Assembly (NCBI GenBank): GCA_902633125.1 | Contig: CACPEZ010000003.1 | Span: forward strand, 1 to 64,000 | Origin: an uncultured Pelagibacteraceae bacterium | Lineage (GTDB): Bacteria; Pseudomonadota; Alphaproteobacteria; Pelagibacterales; Pelagibacteraceae | Direction of reading: 5' to 3' | Length of the DNA: 64,000 bases | In this document: in pieces, positions 44,229-54,067 of the stretch | How the letters are laid out: every line of letters begins with the position of its first letter | How positions within the stretch are numbered: position 1 is the stretch's first letter | The notes under the pieces: model-generated | The model's database searches: none | What the model saw: only the letters and a program-made list of their open reading frames with translations | What the model was told of the DNA's origin: nothing | Program-made: the position numbers and the translations under genes

Positions 44229-45347
44229 ATGAATTTAGAGTTAAACTCAATTGGACTAGATAAGAAACCGTCTGAAACAAAAGTAATTGTAGCTATGTCT
44301 GGTGGTGTAGACTCATCTACAGTTGCAGGTTTGATGAAAATGCAAGGATATAATGTTACCGGCATAACATTAAAACTATACAACGATAGTAAAGAAGTTG
44401 TTAAATCAAAAGTATGTTGCTCAGGCCAAGATGTTATAGATGCAAAAAGAGTTGCTCATAAATTAGATATTGATCATAAAATTCTTTATTACCAAGATAA
44501 ATTTAAGCAAGGTGTTATTGATAATTTTGTAGAAAGTTACTTAAAAGGAGAAACTCCAATACCATGTGTACAGTGTAATCAAACTGTCAAATTTAAAGAT
44601 TTGTATGAAGTTGCTAAAGATTTAAATGCTGATGCTTTGATTACAGGTCATTATGTAAAAAATATAACAATAAATGAAAAAAATAATATGTATAGAGCAG
44701 TAGATGAAAATAGAGATCAAAGTTATTTTCTATTTAATACTACAAGAGAGCAATTAAATTATTTACGATTTCCATTAGGTGGAATGTTAAAAAATGAAAC
44801 TAGAGAAATTGCTAAAAAACTAAATTTAAATGTTGCAGATAAGCCAGATAGTCAAGATATATGTTTTGTTCCTAACGGAGACTATTCATCAGTAATAAAA
44901 AAGTTTAAGCCAGATTCCTTAAAAAAAGGTAATATTAAAAATCTAAATGGTGAAGTAATAGGCGTTCATGATGGAATTATAAATTTTACTATTGGTCAAA
45001 GAAAAGGAATTAAAGTATCTGACAAAGAGGCATTATATGTAATTAAAATTGATGCAGAAAATAATGAGATAATTGTTGGAGGAAGAGAACATCTAGGAAA
45101 AAAGAAAATTAATTTAAAAAATATTAATCTATTATCCGATAAAAACGAATTAAATGAAAATATATTAGTCAAAGTTAGGTCCACAGGAAAGTTATTAAGC
45201 GCCAAGGTAAATTTTATAAACGAGAGTGATGCTGAGGTAAATTTAGATAATTCTGAAGATGGTATTTCACCTGGACAAGCATGTGTCTTTTATAAAAAAG
45301 ACCAATATGGTCACAAAGTTCTTGGTGGTGGTTGGATTAAAGAATAA
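44229..45347 (+). CDS. mnmA: tRNA 2-thiouridylase MnmA
   Basis: A 372 aa enzyme thiolating U34 of tRNA Glu, Gln and Lys. The ATP pyrophosphatase P-loop is [16 protein letters not shown]. The two catalytic cysteines are in [11 protein letters not shown] and [31 protein letters not shown] and the C-terminal barrel (SPGQACVFY) complete it. Cytoplasmic and usually essential. The start faces the DUF3553 gene across 41 nt. Confidence 0.96.
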   Translation: MNLELNSIGLDKKPSETKVIVAMSGGVDSSTVAGLMKMQGYNVTGITLKLYNDSKEVVKSKVCCSGQDVIDAKRVAHKLDIDHKILYYQDKFKQGVIDNFVESYLKGETPIPCVQCNQTVKFKDLYEVAKDLNADALITGHYVKNITINEKNNMYRAVDENRDQSYFLFNTTREQLNYLRFPLGGMLKNETREIAKKLNLNVADKPDSQDICFVPNGDYSSVIKKFKPDSLKKGNIKNLNGEVIGVHDGIINFTIGQRKGIKVSDKEALYVIKIDAENNEIIVGGREHLGKKKINLKNINLLSDKNELNENILVKVRSTGKLLSAKVNFINESDAEVNLDNSEDGISPGQACVFYKKDQYGHKVLGGGWIKE

Positions 45348-45353
45348 TTAATT

Positions 45354-45437
45354 TTACTTTTTCTTATTCTTTTTTCTTGCTCTTCTTTTTTTAGAGCCCA
45401 TTTTTCTTCGGCCTCTATGCTTTTTAGGGTATCCCAT
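45354..45437 (-). CDS. Tiny highly basic protein (27 aa), ribosomal-protein-like candidate
   Basis: The frame reads MGYPKKHRGRRKMGSKKRRA... and ends with KKNKKK; 16 of 27 residues are Lys or Arg. An AAGGAG ribosome-binding site sits 5 nt before the ATG, among the best in the window. The composition recalls tiny ribosomal proteins such as bS22 or AURKAIP1/COX24-like peptides, but I cannot assign it. It is convergent with mnmA. Confidence 0.6.
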   Translation of the reverse strand: MGYPKKHRGRRKMGSKKRRARKKNKKK

Positions 45438-45512
45438 AATCTCCTTAGTTTTACAATTTTATTGACTTATTTGAGGGATATAGCATTGTCAATATAACTA
45501 ATCAATTTTTTT

Positions 45513-46691
45513 ATGGTTAATTCAATTAAAACTTTTTTAAAACAAGTAGGAAAAGATTATCAAAATCAGTCAGTTAATCCGCCAGTAGTGAGAGCTTCAA
45601 CGATAATATTTAAAACTCTTCAAGATATAAAGAAAACACAAAGTAATTATAAAAAAAATCCCTTAAGCAAAAATTTTGATTACGGTCGAAAAGGAACATC
45701 AACAACTTTTTCACTGCAAGAACTATTAAGAAAAATTGAAAATGCTTATCAAGTGTATTTAACTCCAACAGGATTTGGTGCAGTTTTTCTTGGAGTGATT
45801 AGTGTTGTAAGACCTGGTGATGAAATCATTATTACGGACTCAGTCTACTCTCCCACAAGATTTTTAACCGAAGACTATTTAAAAAAATTCAATATTAAAG
45901 CTGTATTTTATGATCCAAAAAACTTAGATGACTTAAAAAAGAAAATTACAAATAAGACTAAACTTATTTTTGTTGAAAACCCAGGCAGTAACACATTTGA
46001 ATTTCAAGATTTAAAAAAAATATTATCTTTTGCTAAGAATAAGAATATTTACACAGCTATTGATAACACCTGGGGAACACCTTATTTAATCAAGCCTTTA
46101 GACTTAGGTTTTGATATGTCTATAGTTTCAGCGACAAAATATTATTCTGGTCATTCAGATGTTATGGGTGGCAGTTTAGCTATTAAAAAAAGACTTTTTA
46201 AACAAGTGGAATTAAGTCAAAAAGCAGTTGGTTTAAGACTAAGTCCTGATGATGCCTATTTAATTATGAGAGGACTTAGAACGTTGGATATTAGGCTAGA
46301 CAGGCATCAAGAAAATACTATCAAGGTAGCTAATTTTTTGAGCAAACAAAAAAAAGTTAAAGAGGTTTTTTACCCAATTAAAAAAAATATTAAACAATAC
46401 AAAATGTGGAAAAAGTATTACTCAGGATCATCTGGGTTAATGGGTGTAAAAATTATTTCTAGAAATAAAAATTCTGTAATTAAATTTTTAAATAAATTAA
46501 AATTATTTGCTCATGGTTACAGTTGGGGTGGATTTGAAAGTCTTGCTTTATATCAAGACAAATTGGCACTGGGCAACAGGAGCTACACAAAGCTGAGTAA
46601 TAACGAACATATTATAAGATTACATATTGGTTTAGAAGACCCAAATGATTTGATTGCTGACATTAAACAGGCTATTAAATCTGTAAGATGA
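45513..46691 (+). CDS. metC: Cystathionine beta-lyase-like PLP enzyme
   Basis: A 392 aa Cys/Met-metabolism PLP enzyme. FDYGRKGTSTTFSLQELL and YLTPTGFGAVFLGV are N-terminal landmarks, VENPGSNTFEFQDL and AIDNTWGTPYLIKPL bind PLP, and VSATKYYSGHSDVMGG carries the lysine. The family cleaves cystathionine to homocysteine, pyruvate and ammonia. Its stop overlaps the MFS start by 4 nt, so it may act on an imported thioether. Confidence 0.88.
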   Translation: MVNSIKTFLKQVGKDYQNQSVNPPVVRASTIIFKTLQDIKKTQSNYKKNPLSKNFDYGRKGTSTTFSLQELLRKIENAYQVYLTPTGFGAVFLGVISVVRPGDEIIITDSVYSPTRFLTEDYLKKFNIKAVFYDPKNLDDLKKKITNKTKLIFVENPGSNTFEFQDLKKILSFAKNKNIYTAIDNTWGTPYLIKPLDLGFDMSIVSATKYYSGHSDVMGGSLAIKKRLFKQVELSQKAVGLRLSPDDAYLIMRGLRTLDIRLDRHQENTIKVANFLSKQKKVKEVFYPIKKNIKQYKMWKKYYSGSSGLMGVKIISRNKNSVIKFLNKLKLFAHGYSWGGFESLALYQDKLALGNRSYTKLSNNEHIIRLHIGLEDPNDLIADIKQAIKSVR

Positions 46692-47908
46692 ATGAAACCA
46701 AATTTTTTCCAACAAAAAAAGCATTAGTTACTGTAATAGCTGCATCTGTTGTTGTTATTATTGCATTAGGAATAAGACAAACTTTTGGAATGTTTTATTT
46801 TGATTTTGCAACTGATTTAGATATCACCATAACACAGTTCGGTTTTACAATGGGATTACAGCTCTTATTGTGGGGTGTTTTCAGTCCTATGTTTGGAATT
46901 ATTACGGATAAGTATGGTGGTAATATTGCAATCTTTATTGGTTTTGTTTTTTATTTGTTAGCAATTTTATTGTTTTATTCAGGTTTTAATACTGGTTATT
47001 ATTTTACTATAACAATTGGAATATTAGTTGGTGTTGGACTGGGATCTACAGCTATCAGTATACCTGTTTCAGTTGTAGCAAAACATTTTCCAGTATCAAG
47101 CAGAACAATAGCAACAGGCATAGTTACATCAGCAGGATCTTTTGGATATTTTGTATCACCGCTTATCACTAGATACTCACTTGTTGAACATGGATGGGAA
47201 AATACAATGTTATTTTTCTGTTTCTTTTTAGGTTTAGGATTAATAGTAGCATTATTTGTTTCAACACCAAAAATACCTGTCGGTACAAATCAAAATAACA
47301 ATCAAACAGCTAGAGAAGCTTTAAAAGAGGCTTTTTCAAATAAAAGTTACATCTATCTTACTTTAGGTTTCTTTGTATGCGGTTGGCACATTGCTTTAGT
47401 AGCAACTCATATACCCACTTACATGATTGATAAAGGATTACCAGATTGGTGTGCAGCAATGGTTTTGGCGTTAATTGGACTTTTTAATATGGTTGGAACA
47501 ATTACAAGTGGATATCTTGCAACTAGATACAGTCAAAAAATTTTATTAAGTGCAATTTATCTACTAAGAGGAGTATCAATTATTTATTTCATATTCCTAC
47601 CACCAAGTGTTTTTAATTCAGTAATCTTTGGAATAACATTTGGAATGTTGTGGCTATCAACAGTTCCACCAACAAATGGAATAATAGGCAAGGTATTTGG
47701 AACTAAGTATATCGGATTATTATATGGAATTGTTTTTGTAAGTCATCAAATTGGATCTTTTTTAGGAGCTTATTTGAGTGGAGTTTTCTACGAACTTAAC
47801 GGCAATTTTGATTATGCTTGGTACATATCTATCGCATTATCTATTTTTGCTGGTTTGATACATTTACCTATAAAAGAGAAGCCAATTGAAAGACCGCAAA
47901 TCGCATAA
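46688..47908 (+). CDS. MFS transporter (monocarboxylate-like)
   Basis: A 406 aa, 12-helix major facilitator. GIRQTFGMFYFDFATDL in helix 1 and FGIITDKYGGN in the 2-3 loop resemble bacterial monocarboxylate/oxalate-type porters. The two halves join around residues 195-215. It overlaps metC upstream and pabB downstream, which is consistent with one transcript. Substrate unknown. Confidence 0.87.
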   Translation: MNETKFFPTKKALVTVIAASVVVIIALGIRQTFGMFYFDFATDLDITITQFGFTMGLQLLLWGVFSPMFGIITDKYGGNIAIFIGFVFYLLAILLFYSGFNTGYYFTITIGILVGVGLGSTAISIPVSVVAKHFPVSSRTIATGIVTSAGSFGYFVSPLITRYSLVEHGWENTMLFFCFFLGLGLIVALFVSTPKIPVGTNQNNNQTAREALKEAFSNKSYIYLTLGFFVCGWHIALVATHIPTYMIDKGLPDWCAAMVLALIGLFNMVGTITSGYLATRYSQKILLSAIYLLRGVSIIYFIFLPPSVFNSVIFGITFGMLWLSTVPPTNGIIGKVFGTKYIGLLYGIVFVSHQIGSFLGAYLSGVFYELNGNFDYAWYISIALSIFAGLIHLPIKEKPIERPQIA

Positions 47909-49100
47909 ACTTAAATTTAACCCGTATTTAGAAAAACTTTATCAGTCGGATAAACCACTGATAATCTACAAAGTTGATAATGGTTATGACATTTATACAG
48001 ATTTTTCTAAAAAAATTAATTTAACAAAAAAAAATATACATAAATTTTTAAACTCTTTTGAAAGAACGAAATATAAAAAAGAAACTGATCAATATGTTGG
48101 TTTTTTTGGATATGAAATTTTAAATTATTTACTTGGTATTAAAATTAGCAAACAGTCTAAAAATGGTTTTTATAAAGGAGTTTTTTACAAACCAGAAACA
48201 ATCATTAAAATAAGAGATAATATTTCAATATTTTCAAATAAAAAAAAGCACGAATTTAATAATTATTTTAAACCAACTAAAATTTTATCACCCTTTAAAT
48301 TAAATATTAAATATCAAAAATATAAAAAAATATTTGATATTTTCTCAAAAAAAATAAGACAAGGAGAAACATATCAAATAAAAATTTGCACAAAATATCG
48401 TAGTAAATCTTCAATAAATCCAATTAATTTTTTTTGGAGATTAATGAAGTCAAATGCTTCACCAGAATCTTTTATGATAAGAGATAAAAATTATTCTATT
48501 GTAAGCTGCTCACCTGAAACTTTATTATTAAAAAAAGGCAACAAAATCATTACCAAGCCTATTGCTGGCACATTAAGAAAAAGTAAAAAATCTAACAGAT
48601 CTAGTGCCTTAAAGTTTTTTAGAAATAACATTAAAGAGACTAAAGAACATAATATGATTGTTGATATGGAAAGAAGTGATTTATCCAGAGTTTGTATTCC
48701 AGGAACAGTAAAAATTGATAAAGAAAAGTATGTTGAGGAATACAGACACTTATTTCATTATGTTACAACCATATCTGGAAGCCTATTAAAAGGTATGACT
48801 ATAAAAAATATTATCAAATCTATGATGCCTGGTGGATCAGTCATAGGCTGTCCAAAAGTACGAACTTTGGAACTATTAAATCAACAAGAAAAAGAGAATA
48901 GAAATATTTTTACAGGTAGTTTTGGCTATATAAAATTTAATAAAGATATGAGATTTAACATAATAATAAGATCTATACTAAATTATAAAAATACATCAGA
49001 AATATCTGCAGCATCTGGAGTTGTATTAGATAGTGCAGCAAAAAAAGAATTTAATGAAAATTTTATCAAAGCAAAATCATTATTAGAATTATTTAAATGA
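47886..49100 (+). CDS. pabB: Aminodeoxychorismate/anthranilate synthase component I
   Basis: A 404 aa chorismate-utilising enzyme starting with TTG and overlapping the MFS gene. ETYQIKICTKY, EHNMIVDMERSDLSRV, PGGSVIGCPKVRTLELL and GSFGYIKF are the family blocks. The catalytic loop reads KPIAGTLRKS, with Ala227 where classical PabB has lysine (PIKGT) and TrpE has PIAGT. The downstream amidotransferase and PabC-like genes point to 4-aminobenzoate for folate, but the active site looks TrpE-like. Both products are possible from sequence alone. Confidence 0.83.
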   Translation: MKDRKSHKLKFNPYLEKLYQSDKPLIIYKVDNGYDIYTDFSKKINLTKKNIHKFLNSFERTKYKKETDQYVGFFGYEILNYLLGIKISKQSKNGFYKGVFYKPETIIKIRDNISIFSNKKKHEFNNYFKPTKILSPFKLNIKYQKYKKIFDIFSKKIRQGETYQIKICTKYRSKSSINPINFFWRLMKSNASPESFMIRDKNYSIVSCSPETLLLKKGNKIITKPIAGTLRKSKKSNRSSALKFFRNNIKETKEHNMIVDMERSDLSRVCIPGTVKIDKEKYVEEYRHLFHYVTTISGSLLKGMTIKNIIKSMMPGGSVIGCPKVRTLELLNQQEKENRNIFTGSFGYIKFNKDMRFNIIIRSILNYKNTSEISAASGVVLDSAAKKEFNENFIKAKSLLELFK

Positions 49101-49663
49101 TTTATATAATAGACCATCAGGATTCATTCACATGGAATGTAGTTCATCAATTCTCTCAGTTTGATAAAGTTTATTGTTCAAATTATTTTGAAATAAATAA
49201 CAGTTTATTAAATAAATCTAATACAATTGTATTATCTCCTGGACCCGGTTCACCCAAAGATTATCCAAATACTTCAAAAATTTATAATAAATTTAAAGGA
49301 AGAAAAAAAATCATAGGAATTTGCTTAGGGTACCAGCAAATATTACATTGTGAAAATGCCAAAATTATTCAACAAAGGAGAATATTCCATGGTTATCAAT
49401 CTGAAGTAAAAGTTGTTTCGAATAAATCCATCTTTAGAAAGAATTCTAAATTTAAAGTCGGAAGATATCATTCACTTAAGCTTCAAGAGCCATTTATTAA
49501 AGAAAATTTTGATATTACTATGAGATGCGCTAAAACTAATATTGCTATGGCTTTCGAAAACAAAAGAGATGATGTATATGGTTTTCAATTTCATCCAGAA
49601 TCTTTTTTAACAACAAATGGTAAAATACTTATTAAAAAAATCTTACAGTCGAAAAGATCTTAA
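49097..49663 (+). CDS. pabA: Glutamine amidotransferase, component II (PabA/TrpG)
   Basis: A 188 aa class I glutamine amidotransferase supplying ammonia to the synthase. The oxyanion loop is VLSPGPGSPKDY, the catalytic cysteine is in GICLGYQQIL, and FQFHPESFLTTNGK has the His and Glu of the triad. It overlaps pabB by 4 nt (ATGA) and the PabC-like gene by 47 nt. Confidence 0.9.
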   Translation: MIYIIDHQDSFTWNVVHQFSQFDKVYCSNYFEINNSLLNKSNTIVLSPGPGSPKDYPNTSKIYNKFKGRKKIIGICLGYQQILHCENAKIIQQRRIFHGYQSEVKVVSNKSIFRKNSKFKVGRYHSLKLQEPFIKENFDITMRCAKTNIAMAFENKRDDVYGFQFHPESFLTTNGKILIKKILQSKRS

Positions 49664-50393
49664 AGAAAAAGAATTTAAAGATCTATGGAATGCCCACGGG
49701 GTTTTCACAACTATGTGGATCTATGGAAAGCCTCAAAAGATTTTATTTTTTAAAGAACACATAACAAATCTTATTAAGTCTACTAAAAATTATAAAATTT
49801 ATGATCAAAATTTAAAAAGAAATATATTTAAAATAATTAAATCGAATTTAAATAAACAAAAAAATTATAATCATTTATTTAGAATTGCTGTTACCAAAAG
49901 TTTAATTTCTATTTCTTTGAGAGATAAATTAAAAATTAAAAAAAATCTCCAGTTAAAGTTAGTAAATTATAATAGAATTAAGCCTGAGCATAAAAATCTG
50001 AAGTATAAATTTATTTTAAAAAGTTTATCTAAAATGGATAACACAAAATCTGATATTGCTCTTTGCTCAAATGGAAAAATTCTAGAAACAGGCACTTCAA
50101 ATATTATTTTCATTAAAGATAATAAATACTATTCACCTATAAGAAAATTTTATCGAGGAGTTAATCTTAAGTTTTTTGAAAAAAATTTTAGTATAAAAAA
50201 AACTAACATTAATATTAATAATTTAAATCAATATGAGGAAATACTTCTAATCGGATCTGGAAAGGGAGTTTCCACAGTTTCATCTATAAAAGAAAAAAAC
50301 TGGAATAGAAAAAAATATAAATCCTATGAAACTTTTGTAAGTAAATATAAAACTCAAATACTTAAACAAAAAAAATTGAGTAATTATTTATGA
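49617..50393 (+). CDS. pabC: Class IV aminotransferase-fold, aminodeoxychorismate lyase-like
   Basis: A 258 aa fold-type IV PLP protein. HGVFTTMWIYGKPQKILFFKEHITNL is the start of the family, HKNLKYKFILKSLSK the probable PLP-lysine region, and ALCSNGKILETGTSNIIFI the conserved Glu-containing strand. With the upstream pair it would complete 4-aminobenzoate synthesis by releasing pyruvate. The 47 nt overlap with pabA is long, and no nearer ATG exists. Confidence 0.8.
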   Translation: MVKYLLKKSYSRKDLKEKEFKDLWNAHGVFTTMWIYGKPQKILFFKEHITNLIKSTKNYKIYDQNLKRNIFKIIKSNLNKQKNYNHLFRIAVTKSLISISLRDKLKIKKNLQLKLVNYNRIKPEHKNLKYKFILKSLSKMDNTKSDIALCSNGKILETGTSNIIFIKDNKYYSPIRKFYRGVNLKFFEKNFSIKKTNININNLNQYEEILLIGSGKGVSTVSSIKEKNWNRKKYKSYETFVSKYKTQILKQKKLSNYL

Positions 50394-50788
50394 GAAATCC
50401 TAATAATCTGTGCATATTCTGTTTTACAAAGAAAAAGGAATATCTTTTTGAAAACGAACTAGCTTATGCAACTACTGACACTTACCCTGTATCAAAATTT
50501 CATTCACTTATAATTCCAAAGCGGTGTGTTAAAAATTATTTTGATCTAACCTCAAAAGAAATCTTAGCGTGCAATAAATTAATAAAGAAACTAAAAAAAA
50601 AAATTGAAATGAAAGATAAATCTGTAAAAGGTTTTAATATTGGTACCAATTCGGGCAAGGTTGCTGGACAATCTATTAATCATTGTCATATTCATCTGAT
50701 TCCAAGACGAAAAAATGATGTTAAAAATCCTCAAGGTGGTGTTCGAGCTGTAATTTCTGCTAAACAGCATTATGTAAGGAAAAAGTAA
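50390..50788 (+). CDS. HIT-family nucleotide hydrolase
   Basis: A 132 aa histidine-triad protein. NHCHIHLIPRRKND is the HxHxH catalytic motif, preceded by ATTDTYPVSKFHSLIIPKR and FNIGTNSGKVAGQS. An N-terminal CIFC pair may bind zinc. HIT enzymes hydrolyse nucleotide phosphoramidates or dinucleotides. It overlaps the PabC-like gene by 4 nt and closes that operon; the physiological substrate is unknown. Confidence 0.9.
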   Translation: MRNPNNLCIFCFTKKKEYLFENELAYATTDTYPVSKFHSLIIPKRCVKNYFDLTSKEILACNKLIKKLKKKIEMKDKSVKGFNIGTNSGKVAGQSINHCHIHLIPRRKNDVKNPQGGVRAVISAKQHYVRKK

Positions 50789-50894
50789 CCTTTATTAACA
50801 TTTTTTTATTGAGATGAGATTATTAGTCAGTTGAACTAATATTTTTTATAGATTATGAGCTTAGATTAGTATTATATTTAGCGGAGATAATAAT

Positions 50895-51689
50895 ATGTTC
50901 ACAACAAATCCATTTGCTGTCCTTTCTTCAACAGTCCCTTCAATTGCTTTGCAAGCATTTGTTTTATTGATGTTGGCATTGGTGGTGATTGGAACACTGA
51001 TGGATATTATTCATAAGAAGAATGTAAAATATTTTTTTAATAATGCTAAAAAAGCAAAAAAAGCAGCAAGTAGAGAATTAAGTCTTGGAGAGAAAACAGC
51101 AATAATTTCTAAAACAGTAGTACACGATATTGGAACTACATCTGAATTAGGTTTGGGTAAAAGAAGATTTGCACATGTATTAGGAATGTATGGAACAATA
51201 TTATTTTGGATTGGTTCAGGCGTTATGATATTTGGATATTCTTCTCCTAATGCTGTAACCCCAACTATTTGGCCAATCATTTGGCACGCTGGTGCAATTT
51301 TAACTTGCCTTGGAGCTTATTGGTTTTGGTTTTTTTTAAGAGTAGATGTATCTGCTGAAGCTCACTCAGTTTTTAGAATCATAAAAGCAGATTTATTTGT
51401 TTTAGCTTTAGTATTATCGTCTACGTTTGGTTTAGCTTGGTCGTATTTCCAATATTCAGGATCTACTGGTTTAAGTATTTTATTTTTAATTTTGTTTGCG
51501 GTTGCTAACATAGTTTTATTTGGAGGAGTTTACTGGTCTAAATTTGCCCATATGTTCTACAAACCAGGTGCTGCAATCCAAAAAAATTTAGCAGAGGCAG
51601 ATGGTTCTAGAGATAATTTACCTCCACCTGCAGATGCTCCAGAACAATTTGGACTTGGAATTAAACGTGAGGCACCAAAGCACTATTAA
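50895..51689 (+). CDS. aprM: Membrane partner of APS reductase (AprM)
   Basis: A 264 aa integral membrane protein with about six helices. It sits directly before aprB and aprA. In SAR11 and related sulfur oxidisers this gene is the AprM anchor, proposed to pass electrons from AprBA to the quinone pool. HDIGTTSELGLGKRRFAHVLGMYG and HAGAILTCLGAYWFWFFLRVD hold histidines that may bind heme or quinone. No cysteine motifs for Fe-S clusters. Confidence 0.85.
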   Translation: MFTTNPFAVLSSTVPSIALQAFVLLMLALVVIGTLMDIIHKKNVKYFFNNAKKAKKAASRELSLGEKTAIISKTVVHDIGTTSELGLGKRRFAHVLGMYGTILFWIGSGVMIFGYSSPNAVTPTIWPIIWHAGAILTCLGAYWFWFFLRVDVSAEAHSVFRIIKADLFVLALVLSSTFGLAWSYFQYSGSTGLSILFLILFAVANIVLFGGVYWSKFAHMFYKPGAAIQKNLAEADGSRDNLPPPADAPEQFGLGIKREAPKHY

Positions 51690-51728
51690 TATGATTGATA
51701 AAATTTTAAAGAAAGGTAATAAGTAGAT

Positions 51729-52199
51729 ATGTCAACTTTTGTATACATGACGAGATGTGATGGTTGTGGTCATTGTGTAGATATATGTCCATCAGATATC
51801 ATGCACATAGACGAAACTATTAGAAGAGCAAAAAATATAGAACCAAATTTTTGTTGGGAATGCTATTCATGCGTTAAGGCATGTCCCAATCATGCAATTG
51901 ATGTAAGAGGATATGCTGACTTTGCTCCTATGGGTCATAGTGTTAGAGTTAGAAGAGAAGAAGAAAAAGGAACTATTTCTTGGAGAATTAAATTTAGAAA
52001 CGGTACAGAGAAGAATTTTGTATCACCAATAACAACAAAACCTTGGGGAAAATTCATACCAAAATTAGCTGAAGCTGATACTCCTAATCAAGGAGAGATT
52101 AACTCACAAATTTTATATAATGAGCCACATGGTTTAAATACTGAAAAAGATTTACCAACATTAGATAAGAATTCATTTAAGCAAGGCGTTTACTATTAA
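51729..52199 (+). CDS. aprB: Adenylylsulfate reductase beta subunit
   Basis: A 156 aa ferredoxin-like subunit with two 4Fe-4S clusters: RCDGCGHCVDICPSDIMH and CWECYSCVKACPNHAIDV. Residues 85-156 form the tail that wraps AprA. It transfers electrons from the AprA flavin to the membrane partner. In organisms without sulfate respiration AprBA runs in reverse, oxidising sulfite plus AMP to APS. Its stop overlaps the aprA start by one base. Confidence 0.95.
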   Translation: MSTFVYMTRCDGCGHCVDICPSDIMHIDETIRRAKNIEPNFCWECYSCVKACPNHAIDVRGYADFAPMGHSVRVRREEEKGTISWRIKFRNGTEKNFVSPITTKPWGKFIPKLAEADTPNQGEINSQILYNEPHGLNTEKDLPTLDKNSFKQGVYY

Positions 52200-54058
52200 T
52201 GGCTAAGCACAAAACTATCATCGAAGAATGTGACGTACTAGTTGTCGGTGGAGGTATGGCTGGAACAGGGGCTACCTTTGAGGCAAGACACTGGGGAAGA
52301 GATTTAAAAATAATCTGTGTTGAAAAAGCAAATATAGATAGAAGTGGTGCCGTTGCACAAGGTCTTTATGCTATTAACTGTTATATGGGAATGCAGTGGG
52401 GTGAGAATATGCCAGAGGACCATGTACGGTACGCTAGAAATGATTTGATGGGTCTTGTTAGAGAAGATCTAGGTTATGACATGGCACGTCATGTAGACTC
52501 AACTGTTCACATGTTTGATGAATGGGGTCTTCCGATGATGAAAAACAAAGAAACTGGAAGATATCAAAGAGAAGGTAAGTGGCAAATTATGATACACGGT
52601 GAAAGTTACAAACCAATTGTAGCTGAAGCTGCAAAAAAATCTGCTGATAAAATTTATAACAGAATAATGATTACCCATCTTTTAAAAGATGAAAAAAATC
52701 CAAACCGAATAGCAGGCGCAGTAGGCTTTAATGTTAGAACTGGAAATTTTCACGTATTTAAATCTAGAACAGTAGTTGTTTCTGCTGGAGGAGCTTCGCA
52801 CATATTTAAACCAAGAGCAGTCGGTGAAGGTATGGGTAGAACATGGTATGCACCTTGGAGTAATGGATCTGCTTATGCATTACCTATTCAAGCAGGTGCA
52901 AAAATGACTCAAATGGAAAATAGAATTGTACTTTGTAGATTTAAAGATGGTTATGGTCCAGTTGGAGCATATTTCTTGCATTTAAAAACATATACTCAAA
53001 ACGCTAATGGCGAAAATTATGAGAAGAAATGGTATGATGCTACTAAAGAATTAGTAGGAGAATATATAGACCATCATCCAACACCAACTTGTTTGAGAAA
53101 TCACGCATTTATTCAAGAAACAGCTGCAGGTGGTGGACCAATCCACATGGTTACAAAAGAAGCTTTCCAAGATCCACACTTAGAAACGGTTGGATGGGAA
53201 AACTTCTTGGGAATGACAGTTGGACAAGCAGTAGTTTGGGCGTCTCAAAATATTGATCCAAAATATACAAATCCTGAATTAACAACTTCGGAGCCATATG
53301 TAATGGGATCTCATGCTACATGTTCAGGGGCATGGGTTAGTGGACCAGAAGATATAGCACCTGATGAATATTTTTGGGGATACAATAGAATGATGACTAT
53401 TGATGGATTATTTGGAGCAGGAGATGCAGTTGGTGGAAGTGCTCATAAGTTTTCATCAGGCTCATTCACAGAAGGAAGGTTAGCGTCTAAAGCTGCTGTT
53501 AAATATATTCAAGATAAAAAAGCTGATGATATCGAAGTTTCTGATGCACAATTAGAGAAGCTTAAAGAAGAAATATTTAAACCAATTGAGAATTATACAG
53601 TTGGCAGAAATGAAATTACTGGAGGAACCGTTTCTCCAAGCTATATTTTACCTATACAAGGACTACAAAGACTACAAAAAATTATGGATGAATATTGTGG
53701 TGGATTAACAAATAATTACATGACAAACGATAACCTGCTTAAAAAAGGCTTAGAACAACTACAATTACTTCAAGAAGACTTAGATCATGTGGGAGCTGAA
53801 GATTATCACCAATTGATGAGAGCATGGGAACTTAAGCATAGAGCTGTTACTTCAGAATGTGTTGCTCATCATACGTTATTTAGAGAAGAAACGCGTTGGC
53901 CAGGCTATTATTATAGAGGCGATCATATGAAACTTGATGATGAAAACTGGCACTGTTTAACTGTTTCTAGAAGAGATCCTGAAACTGGAAAATTTGAAAT
54001 GGAGAAAAAGCCTGTTTATCATATCGTTGATGATAAAGAGAAGAAGCAAGCTTCCTGA
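52199..54058 (+). CDS. aprA: Adenylylsulfate reductase alpha subunit
   Basis: A 619 aa FAD protein. The dinucleotide site is DVLVVGGGMAGTGATFEARHWG, followed by VEKANIDRSGAVAQGLYAINCYMG. VSAGGASHIFKPRAVGEG and FGAGDAVGGSAHKFSSGSFTEGR are conserved AprA segments. It converts sulfite and AMP to APS when run oxidatively. The likely sulfite sources here are Xsc, SuyAB and the persulfide dioxygenase. ATP sulfurylase (sat), needed to recover ATP from APS, is not in the window. Confidence 0.96.
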   Translation: MAKHKTIIEECDVLVVGGGMAGTGATFEARHWGRDLKIICVEKANIDRSGAVAQGLYAINCYMGMQWGENMPEDHVRYARNDLMGLVREDLGYDMARHVDSTVHMFDEWGLPMMKNKETGRYQREGKWQIMIHGESYKPIVAEAAKKSADKIYNRIMITHLLKDEKNPNRIAGAVGFNVRTGNFHVFKSRTVVVSAGGASHIFKPRAVGEGMGRTWYAPWSNGSAYALPIQAGAKMTQMENRIVLCRFKDGYGPVGAYFLHLKTYTQNANGENYEKKWYDATKELVGEYIDHHPTPTCLRNHAFIQETAAGGGPIHMVTKEAFQDPHLETVGWENFLGMTVGQAVVWASQNIDPKYTNPELTTSEPYVMGSHATCSGAWVSGPEDIAPDEYFWGYNRMMTIDGLFGAGDAVGGSAHKFSSGSFTEGRLASKAAVKYIQDKKADDIEVSDAQLEKLKEEIFKPIENYTVGRNEITGGTVSPSYILPIQGLQRLQKIMDEYCGGLTNNYMTNDNLLKKGLEQLQLLQEDLDHVGAEDYHQLMRAWELKHRAVTSECVAHHTLFREETRWPGYYYRGDHMKLDDENWHCLTVSRRDPETGKFEMEKKPVYHIVDDKEKKQAS

Positions 54059-54067
54059 CCATTTTAG

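Noticed and set aside
45440-45512. Possible SAM riboswitch before the metC-like gene
   Set aside because: The spacer lacks the conserved SAM-II/SAM-V blocks when read by eye.
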